Shown here piece by piece: positions 47,056 to 57,049 of a stretch of 64,000 nt of DNA. The notes beneath the pieces are model-generated. The model was given only the letters and a program-made list of their open reading frames with translations, was not told the DNA's origin and did no database searches. Source of the stretch: Paenibacillus xylanexedens (GTDB lineage Bacteria > Bacillota > Bacilli > Paenibacillales > Paenibacillaceae); contig NZ_CP018620.1 in assembly GCF_001908275.1 (NCBI RefSeq), forward strand, positions 1,116,001-1,180,000, given 5' to 3'. How positions within the stretch are numbered: position 1 is the first letter of the stretch; each line of letters opens with the position of its first letter. The position numbers and the translations under genes were made by a program.

Positions 47056-48456
47056 TTATTGCAATTGCAGTGTTGCTGCTGTTTTAGTTTCAACTTCATC
47101 CAAAAGTGAAGTCATGTCCATACCTGCGTGGTTGCCGAGCAGGATAATGGTGATATCATCGGACAGATTACGTGAAAAGGCTGTAGCAAACCCGCCACCA
47201 CTACCGTTGTGGAAGACGGTACGGTTGGTGCCATTCTCTTTGAGAATCCAGGCGTAGCCATAGTTTTTATCGGAGTAAGGCTCATACATCTGTTCAATCG
47301 TATCCTGGCTTAGAATCTTGTCCGTATACAACGCACGATCCCATTTCAGCATATCGTCCACCGTGGAATAGATGGTTCCTGATCCCGATTGAGACACATA
47401 GTAAGGCGCAGTTACCCATGCGTTATCTTCTTGAACAAAACCACTAATCGTGTGCACTTTACGGGAGGCCTCTCCCGAATTTTTCATGCCAAGTGGTTTC
47501 AATATCGTCTGCTGCACATAATCGGCATAACTCATACCGGATACCTGTTCAACGACGTATGCGAGCAAAACATAACCGCTGTTGCTGTACAGATAGGCAC
47601 TCCCTGGTTCAAACTTCAGCGTTTTGTGACGAATCTCTTCTACAGTCTCTTCCATAGAAGTTCCTTCACTCCGACCAAATGCGGATGGCAGGCCTGAAGT
47701 CTGGGATAACAGCATATGCAGTGTGATCTGATCTCCCTTCGGTATACCCGAGATATACTTGGAGATTGGATCTTGCACATTAATCTTACCCTCCTCCACG
47801 AGACTCAGAATGGACGCGGCCGTGAAGGATTTGCTCAGCGATGCGATTCGGGTCTTCTGATCCGGGCGATTCAGCGTCTGTTCATCGGCAAGTCCGTAGC
47901 CTTGTCTTAGCAGAACTTCACCATCGCGGGCAATCAGCGCCATACCTGGATAGTTGATCTCGCGCAGATATGTATCCACGCTGGCAACCTCGCTGTTCAG
48001 CAGGCTGACCTGATCAGTGACCATATTTACACTCATCTGACCCGTGGCTGTGCGTTGGACCTTGATGTCTGCCTTGATTGCATTAGCCATGGCCCGGACA
48101 GGGACCATCAATGTACCGTTAACGGTACGTGAATTCACACCTGTAGCCAGATCAACTTGGTTAACCTTAATGGAGTTGCTGCCAGCCTGATGGATCAGCT
48201 TGTCTCTGCCAACGTTAACGGTAGCTGTCTTGGTGCGAGCATCCCATTTCAACGTGCCTTTAACCGATGTGACCACATCCCGCAGTGGAACAAACGTTGA
48301 ACCTTTGATGATAAGTGGTGCGTTCTTCCAGGATTGTTGCTCACCATTCACTTCAATGTGAACTGCTTGCGTTGCCTGCGCTGCGGATGTCGTAATACCA
48401 GCTTGTCCCAGAATCGGGCCTGCGCACAGGATGAGCGCCAACAGAATGCGGAACAT
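47056..48456 (-). CDS. Secreted serine beta-lactamase-family hydrolase with N-terminal stalk domain
   Basis: 466 residues from the ATG at 48456. Signal-like N-terminus (RILLALILCAGPILG), a copper-amine-oxidase-like stalk domain at ~30-145, then a class C beta-lactamase/penicillin-binding fold: SLSKSF (Ser-x-x-Lys), LYSNSGY (Tyr-x-Asn) and FHNGSGGGF. B. subtilis AmiE (YbbE), beside namZ-nagZ, belongs to this fold and cuts muropeptide amides, so an AmiE-like role is plausible. No ribosome site precedes the ATG; AAGGAGAGG lies upstream at 48514-48522, in phase with an ATC codon at 48507. Confidence 0.85.
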   Translation of the reverse strand: MFRILLALILCAGPILGQAGITTSAAQATQAVHIEVNGEQQSWKNAPLIIKGSTFVPLRDVVTSVKGTLKWDARTKTATVNVGRDKLIHQAGSNSIKVNQVDLATGVNSRTVNGTLMVPVRAMANAIKADIKVQRTATGQMSVNMVTDQVSLLNSEVASVDTYLREINYPGMALIARDGEVLLRQGYGLADEQTLNRPDQKTRIASLSKSFTAASILSLVEEGKINVQDPISKYISGIPKGDQITLHMLLSQTSGLPSAFGRSEGTSMEETVEEIRHKTLKFEPGSAYLYSNSGYVLLAYVVEQVSGMSYADYVQQTILKPLGMKNSGEASRKVHTISGFVQEDNAWVTAPYYVSQSGSGTIYSTVDDMLKWDRALYTDKILSQDTIEQMYEPYSDKNYGYAWILKENGTNRTVFHNGSGGGFATAFSRNLSDDITIILLGNHAGMDMTSLLDEVETKTAATLQLQ

Positions 48457-48722
48457 GGATGAATATACCGTGGAAATACGTTGTCTTTCATTTGACTTGC
48501 GTAAGATTTGAATCCTCTCCTTCCAATCGTTTCATGAATAGCCAGCTTATGAGCATTGTAAACGATCTCGCTAAGGGGGTCAAAACGAATAGAAGGATAA
48601 GGTGAGTTCATCTAACCTGACCGAAAAGATTAAATTTGTACTAATTTAGTATCGATACATAATATTTTTACAGCGATTGTCCGATAAAAGGATGGGTGAA
48701 GATTATGATGGGGGATAGTTAA

Positions 48723-50696
48723 ATGAAGAAAAGGATTCGAAATTGGTTTACTTTAACCGTAAAAAAACGCCTGATCGCTGCATTGCTCCTGTTCCTGATT
48801 GTACCGAGCATTACTGTTGGTTGGTTGTCTTATCAAAAAGCTGCTGACCAGGTTAAGCTGGAAATTATTCGTTCCGCACAGGCCAAAACAGAAATGCTTA
48901 GTCTGCAGATAAATGAAATGCTGGATATGGAGAAGGATAACGCAGCGCAAATGGCGGCGGGTATTACTTCAAACGATATTATTAATAAATCCCCTGCACT
49001 GCAAAGGCAGATGGATCGGATGTCTCAGAATCATAAGGAACTGGGTGTACTCACCGCAGGTGCGGAAGATGGTAGCTGGATGAAATCTCCTGATTCCGGG
49101 GAACAGAATTATGATCCGCGTGAACGTTCATGGTATACGATGGGTATGTCTCAGGACGAACCTGTAATCTCGGATACATTCCAGTCTTCCACGACAGGTG
49201 AATGGGTTGTAGCGGTTGCCGCCAAGCTGGCTGATGGCAAAGGGGTATTTGGGGCCAATGTCAGCCTCAATCATCTGAAAGAATCCGTTGATCAGATACG
49301 TATTGGTAAAGAAGGCAAACTGTACATGTTGGATAACGGAGGTAAATTCCTGTTCCACTACAATATTGGATCCGGTACACAGTCGGATGAAAGCTACATT
49401 AATGAGATGTATACGAAGGAAAGTGGAACGGTGAAGTATACATATGATGGTCACGAAGTGGAAGCAGTGTATTTCACCAATCCGGTGACAGGTTGGAAAA
49501 TTGTTGGTGAGATGGTTCCTTCCGAAGCAAGTGAAGCCGTAAGGCCTATTTGGATCCGTGCAATTACAATTGTGGCATCTGCATTGGTTATCGGGTTGAT
49601 TCTGCTTATATTCATTATCCGCAGCATTCACCGGCCATTGCTGCAATTAACGCAGGCAGCATCCAAAGTAAGCGCCGGGGACCTCACCGTTCGGGTAGGT
49701 TTACAGCGCCGGGATGAGTTCGGACAGCTCGGGGAAAGCTTCGACACGATGACGACTTCACTACGTAGTGTGCTTGGAGAGGTGCATGATACATCCAGCC
49801 AGCTGGCGGCATCTTCTGAAGAGCTGATGGCGAGTTCCGAGCAGACATCCAAAGCCACAGAACAGGTGGCTGAACTGATGCAGGATGCAGCTGCGGGAAC
49901 GACTTTGCAGAACAATAGTCTTGCTGCTACAGGTCAACTCGTGGGCGAAATGTCCATTGGAGTCAAAGAGATCTCATCAAGTGCTGAAGATACCGCTCGT
50001 ATCGCTCTGGATGCATCCACGAAGTCGGAAGCGGGTATGGTTACAGTAGAAGAAGCCGTTACCCATATTCAGCAGGTGAATGATGAAAGCAAAGCCATGT
50101 CTGTGGTCATTGAGGATCTGCGCGCGAAAAATGAAGAGATTCTTGTGATCGTGGCCGAGATTACGGCCATTGCCAAGCAGACGAACATTCTTGCATTGAA
50201 TGCGTCTATTGAAGCTTCAAGAGCTGGTGAGCAAGGGCGTGGATTCGCGGTTGTAGCCAACGAAGTGAAGACACTGGCTCACAGTTCAGGCGCTTCAGCC
50301 GAGCGGATTAATGAGCTTATGCATGAGATGCAGGAGAAAACCAATGCGGTGCAATCCACTTTTGCCCGTACGGGAGAAGGTATGGTGAAGAGTTCGCAGA
50401 TGGTTACAGAAGCGGGCGAAGCATTCCAGAACATTCGTACTGCGGTACAGTTGGTGGCTGCACAAGCTGGAGAAGTATCCGCGGCTTCCCGTCAGATTGA
50501 TGGCGGCATGAGTCATATCAACAAGGCAGTAAGTGATACAATGGTTCTGTCGGACAGAATTGCCTCTGGAACGGAAGATGGATCAGCGGCGGCTCAAGAG
50601 CAGTTGGCTACAATGGAAGAGGTTGCAGCTTCTTCGGCAGCATTGTCACGTATGGCTGAAGATCTGCAAAGCATGATTGAACGGTTTAAGTTGTAA
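48723..50696 (+). CDS. Methyl-accepting chemotaxis protein (dCache sensor)
   Basis: 657 residues, ATG after GGGGGATA. Membrane helix at ~13-32, an extracellular dCache-type sensor (~35-280, with [13 protein letters not shown] and [16 protein letters not shown]), a second helix at ~285-305, HAMP to ~355, then the signalling domain with the conserved tip [20 protein letters not shown] and [15 protein letters not shown]. It signals to CheA/CheW. YDPRERxWY is a small-molecule (often amino acid) ligand motif in Cache domains. The ligand is unknown. A terminator follows. Confidence 0.93.
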   Translation: MKKRIRNWFTLTVKKRLIAALLLFLIVPSITVGWLSYQKAADQVKLEIIRSAQAKTEMLSLQINEMLDMEKDNAAQMAAGITSNDIINKSPALQRQMDRMSQNHKELGVLTAGAEDGSWMKSPDSGEQNYDPRERSWYTMGMSQDEPVISDTFQSSTTGEWVVAVAAKLADGKGVFGANVSLNHLKESVDQIRIGKEGKLYMLDNGGKFLFHYNIGSGTQSDESYINEMYTKESGTVKYTYDGHEVEAVYFTNPVTGWKIVGEMVPSEASEAVRPIWIRAITIVASALVIGLILLIFIIRSIHRPLLQLTQAASKVSAGDLTVRVGLQRRDEFGQLGESFDTMTTSLRSVLGEVHDTSSQLAASSEELMASSEQTSKATEQVAELMQDAAAGTTLQNNSLAATGQLVGEMSIGVKEISSSAEDTARIALDASTKSEAGMVTVEEAVTHIQQVNDESKAMSVVIEDLRAKNEEILVIVAEITAIAKQTNILALNASIEASRAGEQGRGFAVVANEVKTLAHSSGASAERINELMHEMQEKTNAVQSTFARTGEGMVKSSQMVTEAGEAFQNIRTAVQLVAAQAGEVSAASRQIDGGMSHINKAVSDTMVLSDRIASGTEDGSAAAQEQLATMEEVAASSAALSRMAEDLQSMIERFKL

Positions 50697-50767
50697 CAGA
50701 GATTGAAATGAGACAATGATTGAGGATAAATGCTTATGGAAGGTGCTGAAATGCCCTTTCTGCGATG

Positions 50768-50800
50768 AGACTGCAGGGTTGCGACCCTGCGGTCTTTTTT
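50768..50800 (+). terminator. Terminator of the chemotaxis receptor gene
   Basis: AGAC-TGCAGGGT pairs with ACCCTGCG-GTCT around TGCG, followed by six Ts. Confidence 0.8.
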
Positions 50801-50970
50801 CTGTTGAACAACGGGGCATCCGTTATGTCTTTAAACACAACATTTTTTCGTTATATTGACATATAACAAACAAAATTATATTATATCTATAAATAAACAA
50901 ACAAAAATATAAAATATTTGATTATTATACGGTTGAAATGACCATAACATTGATAAAAAGGGGCTTTAAC

Positions 50971-52167
50971 ATGAAATCATCGGAATCCTGGTTGCAAACA
51001 GCTTCATTGGAAGAGATCAAGCGTGGTTACATGGAGGAGGGTCCCGCCTATATATGTGTCTGTTGCGGATACAGGACGGAATCAGGGATTATCTATCCTG
51101 AAGAAGGAGTGCTCTATGAGGCAGCCCGTTATATGCGAGTGCATATTGAGAAGGTTCATGGATCGGTATTTGAATATTTGCTGGAGCTGGATAAAAGCGT
51201 AACCGGATTGTCTGATGTCCAGCGGGGCTTGTTGTCACAATTCTATGAAGGCAAGAAGGATGCTGAAGTACAGAAGACCCTTGGCATCGGGAGTGCTTCC
51301 ACGATCCGGAATCATCGGTTTGTATTGAAGGAGAAGGAACGGCAGGCCAAAATATTCCTGGCATTAATGGAACTTCTCAAGAGTAAGGATACCCAGGCTC
51401 CAGCCGAATGGGTGTCACCTGTGACAAGACATGGACATACGATCCATCGTGATTCATTTGATATTACAGAACAGGATCGGGAAAAGGTGCTAAACAAGTA
51501 TTTTCCAGAGGGTACCGGCGGTCGGCTGACGACGTTTCATATGCAGCAAAAGCATAAATATATTGTGCTCACCGAAATTGCCAAACGATTCGAGACAGAG
51601 CGCAAATATTCCGAGAAACAGGTCAATGAGCTGTTGAAGGAAGTTCATGATGATTACGTGGAAATACGGAGGTATCTCGTCGACTATGGTTTGCTGGAAC
51701 GTGAGCCAGACGGCAGTCAGTATTGGTTGGGAAGCCACACAGATCAACAGAGCGCCAAAGTTGGAAAACAGGAGCGCAAAGAAAAGGGGGAGCAGGAGAA
51801 GATGAATCGTCGCAAAGAATTGCAGGAACAGGCCAAAGAAGTTAAAACGGAAGCGGGCGTCTACCAAATTCGGAATGAACGTAACGGCAAAGTTTATATC
51901 GACAGCACACTGAACCTGAAAACCATTAACGGACAACGGTTTATGTTACAGATGGGTAGCCATCTGAATCGAAGATTGCAGGCTGAATGGAATGAATATG
52001 GAGAGACTGCGTTTGTGATTGAGGTGCTGGAGACATTGAAACAAGACGATAACCCGTATAACGATTCCAAAGATGCACTCGCCAAATGTCTGAATCGCTG
52101 GTTTGAACAGTTAGAGCCCTACGGAGATCAAGGGTACCACGGAGATAAAAAGCAATCTGCTGAATAG
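50971..52167 (+). CDS. DUF2087 protein with degenerate GIY-YIG domain
   Basis: 398 residues from the ATG at 50971 (AAAAGGGG upstream; ATG at 50938 also in frame). N-terminus has a Cys pair (ICVCCGY) and a His pair suggesting a zinc site. A LuxR-like helical segment follows (SQFYEGKKDAEVQKTLGI), then DUF2087 (~165-260: NKYFPEGTGGRLTTF, EVHDDYVEIRRYLVDYGLL), a Lys/Glu-rich linker, and a GIY-YIG-like domain (~300-390: GVYQIRNERNGKVYIDST). The Gly of the YIG motif is Asp, so nuclease activity is doubtful. A DNA-binding regulatory role is inferred. Confidence 0.8.
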   Translation: MKSSESWLQTASLEEIKRGYMEEGPAYICVCCGYRTESGIIYPEEGVLYEAARYMRVHIEKVHGSVFEYLLELDKSVTGLSDVQRGLLSQFYEGKKDAEVQKTLGIGSASTIRNHRFVLKEKERQAKIFLALMELLKSKDTQAPAEWVSPVTRHGHTIHRDSFDITEQDREKVLNKYFPEGTGGRLTTFHMQQKHKYIVLTEIAKRFETERKYSEKQVNELLKEVHDDYVEIRRYLVDYGLLEREPDGSQYWLGSHTDQQSAKVGKQERKEKGEQEKMNRRKELQEQAKEVKTEAGVYQIRNERNGKVYIDSTLNLKTINGQRFMLQMGSHLNRRLQAEWNEYGETAFVIEVLETLKQDDNPYNDSKDALAKCLNRWFEQLEPYGDQGYHGDKKQSAE

Positions 52168-52218
52168 GAGAGTCATTTCCTTTTATAAGAAGCCAGTTCC
52201 TTATAACTCAAATATAAC

Positions 52219-52257
52219 CCAAAAGCCCCTTTGCCAATATGATGGCAAAGGCTTTTG
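52219..52257 (+). terminator. Terminator of the DUF2087 gene
   Basis: AAAAGCC-TTTGCCA pairs with TGGCAAA-GGCTTTT around ATATGA; the T-run is within the stem end. Confidence 0.7.
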
Positions 52258-52278
52258 GTATTACAGACTACTTAATTT

Positions 52279-52486
52279 TATAAGTTGAACTAATCGTTTG
52301 CACGATAACGGAGAGGACAGAATAAACCTGAAAAAGCGAAGCGTTCGCCTGCAAGCTTTCTGAAAGAAAGCTACATCGGAAGCATACGCTATCCCCGGAT
52401 TTTCCCCTATGGAAAAGGGAATCGAAAAATCTGGGGATAACAGCGATTGGAAGGTTGTTCTGTCATCGTAGTGTCAGTGTAAATAA
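52279..52486. mobile_element. MITE-like repeat, copy C
   Basis: About 208 bp, inverted relative to copy A. It starts TATAAGTTGAACTAA and continues through CGATAACGGAGAGGACAG, an internal palindrome AGCTTTCT/AGAAAGCT absent from copy A, and the block CTGGGGATAACAGCGATTGG that is identical in copy A. The far terminal repeat decays after GTGTAAAT, where the chemotaxis gene begins 15 bases later. No ORF. Confidence 0.7.
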
Positions 52487-52501
52487 TCTCTGGCTCAACG
52501 A

Positions 52502-54502
52502 TTACAGCTTGAATTGTTCAACCAGCTTCTGCAGCTTGTGAGCCAGATGGGCAAGGGAATCAGCAGAGGATGATATCTCCTGCATGGAAGCCACTTGCTC
52601 CTCCGTAGCAGCAGAGATGTTCTCCGTTCCATCGGCATTGGTTTCCGATATGGCGTGGATCTGATCAATGGATTGCACCACTTCGGCTGTACTTGCAGAC
52701 ATCTGTTGTGAGGCGGCTGCAATGTTCTCAAGCTGATGATTGACGACCCCAACAGCCTCACTAATCTGGGCAAAAGATTCATCTGCAAACTGAACGGCAC
52801 GAATGCCGTTGCTTACATCCTGTTGCCCGATCTGTACATTGTGATTGGCCATTGAAATTTCCTGTTGAATCGCTCCGACCATCTCTACAATCTTCTGGCC
52901 GGACAGGCTCGATTGTTCCGCCAGCTTGCGGACTTCGCTGGCAACCACGGAGAAGCCACGTCCATGCTCACCTGCACGTGCTGCTTCAATAGAAGCATTG
53001 AGAGCAAGCAAATTGGTCTGTGCAGCGATATCTGTAATGACAGATACCATCTCGCCAATGGATGTGGAATGCTGTTCAAGTCGTCCAGCAGTATCTGCCA
53101 TACCTTGCACAAAGCGACTCACGGAACTCATCTCGGATACGGCCGTCTGCATGGTTGCATTCCCTTTATCCGCGAGCTCACTTGCTTGCATGGCAGCTTC
53201 GGATACTTGCTGTGTGCTGTTCGTTACCTGTCCTACACCTCCAGCAAGCTCTTTCATCTGTAGTGCCGTATGTTTCAGGTTGCTTGTTTGTTTCTCAAGT
53301 CCAGCTGCGGATTCTTCCGTGATCAGGGCGACTTGCTCTGTTGCTTTGGTTGTCTCCGATGAGTTGACTGCCAATTGTGTGGATGAGGCGGTTAACTCGT
53401 CAGCCGTGTGTCGCACGTCCTGAATAACGGTTCGCAGGGATTCGCTCATCTTATTGAAGCTGGTGCTCAGCTTGCCGAATTCATCCTGTCCTAATACAGC
53501 AACCTCGATGGTCAGATTACCATTACTAATTTCGTCAGATGCCTTCACCAAGCGGTTCAGTGGTTTGGTGATTGATTGCACAATCCAGAAAATAATAATG
53601 GAGCTTACCGCAATTGCAATTGCTACAACAATAAGTGTGGTGTATAGGATCGGACGGACAGATGCCGTCACTTCCCCACTGTCGATGACACCAACCACGG
53701 TCCAGCCCGTCGTTTCATTGGTGGAGAAAAAGGCGTGTTCCTGGTTTCCATTGAGTGTATAGGTCAGACTTCCGTTTTTCTGTGCAAAAATATCTTTATA
53801 GGGTGCCATGGTTCCTTCGGTCCCCGGTTTTTCGGTAGGATGTACAATGATTTTATTGGCATTATCAATGATATAGATATAACCCTTCTCGCCAATCTTC
53901 GTGGAGTTAACCGTCTTCGAGAGGGCTTCAAGCGATAGGCTGACAGAGACGACACCATGGCCATCCGTTGAGGTCTGAGCTACCGAAGCAACAACATTGC
54001 CGGTATTGCTTGATAAGTAGGGGGTGATTATGGTAGGAACATCTTTGTTCTGCGTAGCAGCCTGATACCACGGGCGTTCGCGCGGGTCATATCCTTCTTT
54101 GTTCACCGCAGTTACAGGGGAGTTAATATACACACCCTGATCGGTACCGATGGAGGCAAGTTCTACGTCATCATGCGTTTCCTTATAAGCGTCGAGCAAG
54201 GTACGGATGGTATCTGTTTCGTCACCCTGATTGGGTCCGACATTGCCTGCATCCAGCTGACTTGCCAGGAAATCAACATTTTTGCGTGTTGCACCAATGA
54301 TCTGGTCAATGGTCTGGTTGAGCACAGTAACACTGCTGATCGCGTTCTCATACATTTTCTCTTCAACCTTGGCATCAGCTGTTTGGAACGAGATAATGCC
54401 CAGACTAATGGTTGGAATGAGCAATACAATGGCAAATGACAAAATCAGTTTCTCTCTCATCTGCATTGTTCTTTTGACCCCTTGTTTACGAATTTTTTTC
54501 AT
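52502..54502 (-). CDS. Methyl-accepting chemotaxis protein (dCache sensor)
   Basis: 666 residues from the ATG at 54502, eight bases after AGAGGGGG; an ATG two codons upstream is too close to that site. Domains as in the other receptor: membrane helix ~20-40, dCache sensor ([15 protein letters not shown]), second helix ~290-312, HAMP, and the signalling tip [20 protein letters not shown] with [18 protein letters not shown]. The sensor differs enough from the 48.7-kb receptor to suggest another ligand. The gene ends right next to MITE copy C. Confidence 0.93.
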   Translation of the reverse strand: MKKIRKQGVKRTMQMREKLILSFAIVLLIPTISLGIISFQTADAKVEEKMYENAISSVTVLNQTIDQIIGATRKNVDFLASQLDAGNVGPNQGDETDTIRTLLDAYKETHDDVELASIGTDQGVYINSPVTAVNKEGYDPRERPWYQAATQNKDVPTIITPYLSSNTGNVVASVAQTSTDGHGVVSVSLSLEALSKTVNSTKIGEKGYIYIIDNANKIIVHPTEKPGTEGTMAPYKDIFAQKNGSLTYTLNGNQEHAFFSTNETTGWTVVGVIDSGEVTASVRPILYTTLIVVAIAIAVSSIIIFWIVQSITKPLNRLVKASDEISNGNLTIEVAVLGQDEFGKLSTSFNKMSESLRTVIQDVRHTADELTASSTQLAVNSSETTKATEQVALITEESAAGLEKQTSNLKHTALQMKELAGGVGQVTNSTQQVSEAAMQASELADKGNATMQTAVSEMSSVSRFVQGMADTAGRLEQHSTSIGEMVSVITDIAAQTNLLALNASIEAARAGEHGRGFSVVASEVRKLAEQSSLSGQKIVEMVGAIQQEISMANHNVQIGQQDVSNGIRAVQFADESFAQISEAVGVVNHQLENIAAASQQMSASTAEVVQSIDQIHAISETNADGTENISAATEEQVASMQEISSSADSLAHLAHKLQKLVEQFKL

Positions 54503-54909
54503 ACACATTCCCCCTCTGTGTAACCCATCCTCATGTCTAGTGGACAAGCCCATCTGGTAAAAGATATTTCATTCCATCCTTTCCAGAAGTTTCTGGTGCT
54601 ATCGTATGACAAATTTCGCGTTTATTCAACATAATTTATGAGTTTCGCGAAAATATTTTTCGATTTTGTAGGTATTTAGGATTACATCTGTTCTATAAAA
54701 AGTAATCTGTCTCTCCCTTAGTGCACATCTTGTGGTATATTTCTGAATTAATGTGAAGTGAATTCTGCAAAATGTGAAATCCATAAGACATGTAACTGGT
54801 CATGTTGAATACACAAAGAAGTTGTTTTCATGAAGAGTGGACCTGGATGGATCTACATCCATATATATCGGTTTATGGGGACTGAGATTGGAGAGGGGTT
54901 GTAAGGCAG
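54503..54909. other. Divergent intergenic region
   Basis: AT-rich region between the chemotaxis and azlC genes, presumably with both promoters. No supported ORF, repeat or riboswitch was seen. Confidence 0.4.
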
Positions 54910-55653
54910 TTGGACCAAAGTACACTACAGATATCTGGACAGGAGAACATGGAAGAGGTCCAGGATCAAGCTACATTCATGCAGGGGGTCAAAGATTGTA
55001 TCCCAACCCTGCTTGGTTATTTGAGTATTGGCTTTGCGGCGGGTGTTATTGAAATGACCGCAGGTCTGAGTCTGGCGGAAACGGCACTGCTCAGCCTGAT
55101 TTTATATGCAGGATCGGCTCAGTTCATTGCAGCAGGCATGCTCGCATCGAATGGATCAGCAATAGCCATCATGTTCACCATATTTTTTGTGAATCTTCGT
55201 CATTTGCTGCTCAGTGCAGCTGTATCACCGTATTTTCGGCATCTGACCCCGCTTAAAAATATGTGGATTGGTTCACTGCTTACCGATGAGTCTTTCGGCG
55301 TTGCGATGACACGTGCAATTGGCAGAGAAAGGCTCAGTGAACGCTGGATGCACGGTCTGAATATTACCGCATATCTGAACTGGTTCGTGGCTAATATGGC
55401 GGGAGCGTACTTTGGACGCTGGATCACTAACCCGGAACGACTGGGTCTGGATTATGCCCTGCCAGCGATGTTTATTGGACTGGTTGTACTCCAGTTGGTG
55501 CATCGCAAAAACAAAAAAATACACATTAATGTGGCTATTATCGCCGTGGTCTGTGTAATCTTCGCCAGCATGGCTTCACTTGGCAGCATGAGTGTCATTG
55601 TGGCTGCGGTCATTGCGGCAACGATGGGAGTGTTCATGGAACGATGGAAGTAA
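54910..55653 (+). CDS. azlC: AzlC family branched-chain amino acid exporter subunit
   Basis: 247 residues from the TTG at 54910 (GAGAGGGG 11 bases upstream); an ATG at 54949 with AGGAG only three bases away is the alternative. AzlC pattern: GVKDCIPTLLGYLSIGFAAG, LILYAGSAQFIAAGML, FFVNLRHLLLSAAVSPY and LLTDESFGVAM, with about five to seven membrane helices. It forms a two-component exporter of branched-chain amino acids or analogues with AzlD, whose gene overlaps by 10 bases. Confidence 0.9.
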   Translation: MDQSTLQISGQENMEEVQDQATFMQGVKDCIPTLLGYLSIGFAAGVIEMTAGLSLAETALLSLILYAGSAQFIAAGMLASNGSAIAIMFTIFFVNLRHLLLSAAVSPYFRHLTPLKNMWIGSLLTDESFGVAMTRAIGRERLSERWMHGLNITAYLNWFVANMAGAYFGRWITNPERLGLDYALPAMFIGLVVLQLVHRKNKKIHINVAIIAVVCVIFASMASLGSMSVIVAAVIAATMGVFMERWK

Positions 55654-55973
55654 GATGGGATGTATTCTGGATTATTATGGGTTCGGCGCTGTTAACATTT
55701 ATCCCGCGTGTACTGCCACTGATGCTGTTCAGCAAGATACAGATTCCGATGTGGTTGTTACGCTGGCTGGAGTATGTACCCGTAGCGGTCATGGCAGCGC
55801 TGATTGGTCAGGAACTGTTCATGTCGGACAACCAGTTGGTGCCGATTACGCACAATGCAGCTCTGTGGGCCTCCCTGCCTACGATTGCAGTAGCCATCTG
55901 GACACGCAGTCTGCTTGGAACCGTAATGGTCGGTATTGTGGCTATGATGATACTGCGATATTGGATCGGATAA
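55644..55973 (+). CDS. azlD: AzlD domain-containing membrane protein
   Basis: 109 residues, four hydrophobic segments: VFWIIMGSALLTFIPRVLPL, WLEYVPVAVMAALIGQELF and a final LLGTVMVGIVAMMILRY. Length and pattern match AzlD, the small partner of AzlC. It overlaps the azlC end by 10 bases, so the two are translationally coupled. Confidence 0.9.
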   Translation: MEVRWDVFWIIMGSALLTFIPRVLPLMLFSKIQIPMWLLRWLEYVPVAVMAALIGQELFMSDNQLVPITHNAALWASLPTIAVAIWTRSLLGTVMVGIVAMMILRYWIG

Positions 55974-56044
55974 TTGCTAGGAGAGTCATATGATGGCGAC
56001 CCTCAGTGATGAAAACGCTATTTTCTATTGTAGCCGAAAGGGAT

Positions 56045-56079
56045 AAAATGGAGACTGAGGTGTTCAGTGTTTCCATTTT
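56045..56079. repeat. Strong hairpin between azlD and the SGNH gene
   Basis: AAAATGGA-ACTGA pairs with TCAGT-TCCATTTT around GGTGT. No T-run follows on either strand beyond the stem, so it may be an atypical terminator or an RNA structure in the next leader. Confidence 0.5.
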
Positions 56080-56106
56080 GCACAAGAGGAAGGAACGATT
56101 TCAATC

Positions 56107-56763
56107 ATGAGTACTAGTCCATCCGTTATATTGTTTCAGGGAGACTCGATTACAGATGGGGGAAGATCACGCAATGATGATCCGAATCATTTTCTCGGAC
56201 ACGGATATGCGTATCTGATCTCCAGCAAACTGGGTATGGAACTGGCGGGCAAGGATAAGACGTTCTATAACAGAGGTATCAGCGGGGATCGGGCATCCGA
56301 TCTGTACGCACGCTGGAATGAGGATACAATTAGTCTAAAACCGGACCTGATCAGCATCCTGATCGGGGTTAATGATGCCTGGCGCACGATGAATGGTGAA
56401 CCTAGCGGGGTAACCGATCGTTTCGGACGGGCGTATCGCCATTTGCTCGAAGAAACTCGGGAAGTAATGCCGGATACGGGGCTGATTTTGATGGAGCCGT
56501 TTATTCTGAGAACTGGAGCGACTGCGGAGAAATGGGAAGCCTGGGAAGAGTATGTCGGTCAATATCAGAAACTGGCCCAAGGTCTTGCTGAAGAATTTGG
56601 AGCTGTGTGGGTGTCATTGCAGCAGACATTTAATGACGCTCTGAAACAGGCGGATGCAGCGTACTGGTTATGGGATGGTGTACATCCAACCGCAGCAGGT
56701 CATGAGCTGATTGCACGCCAATGGTTGTCAGTTGTACAGAATTCTCCGCTTGCGATTGTGTAA
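56107..56763 (+). CDS. SGNH/GDSL hydrolase
   Basis: 218 residues, ATG behind GAGGAAGGAACG. SGNH blocks are complete: FQGDSITDGG (Ser, block I), NRGISGDRASDL (Gly, block II), ILIGVNDAW (Asn, block III) and DGVHPTAAGHEL (Asp/His, block V). No signal peptide, so it acts in the cytoplasm as an esterase, probably a carbohydrate deacetylase. It lies just before the uronic-acid saccharide operon but has its own terminator. Confidence 0.92.
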   Translation: MSTSPSVILFQGDSITDGGRSRNDDPNHFLGHGYAYLISSKLGMELAGKDKTFYNRGISGDRASDLYARWNEDTISLKPDLISILIGVNDAWRTMNGEPSGVTDRFGRAYRHLLEETREVMPDTGLILMEPFILRTGATAEKWEAWEEYVGQYQKLAQGLAEEFGAVWVSLQQTFNDALKQADAAYWLWDGVHPTAAGHELIARQWLSVVQNSPLAIV

Positions 56764-56888
56764 TAACAACAGCGGACAGTTGCGATATGGGCAGCAGCAT
56801 TAAAGGTATTCAGGATTAGTTGAGGATATAAGATAGTTAAGAATATGAGATAACCATAAAAAGCCTGTGGTGACAGGCAGAATGTAAC

Positions 56889-56920
56889 GGAGAACCTGAC
56901 AAAGGTTCTTCGTTTTTTTT
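56889..56920 (+). terminator. Terminator of the SGNH gene
   Basis: GAGAACCT pairs with AGGTTCTTC around GACA, followed by eight Ts. Confidence 0.75.
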
Positions 56921-57000
56921 GTGTTGGGAAGGAGAAGGAAGTAACGTCGTGGAAGGGTTCTAATGGATAATTCTTCAAAAGTGTTATCATATCCGGTAAA

Positions 57001-57016
57001 ATGAAATCGATTACAT
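57001..57016 (+). promoter_or_regulatory. cre site (CcpA) with adjacent -10
   Basis: ATGAAATCGATTACAT matches the cre consensus WTGNAANCGNWNNCAW at every position. A TATAAT at 57017-57022 follows at once, so CcpA would cover the -10/-35 interval of the lyase operon. Confidence 0.7.
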
Positions 57017-57049
57017 TATAATTTTGGTATGACAATCCATTAACGAAGA

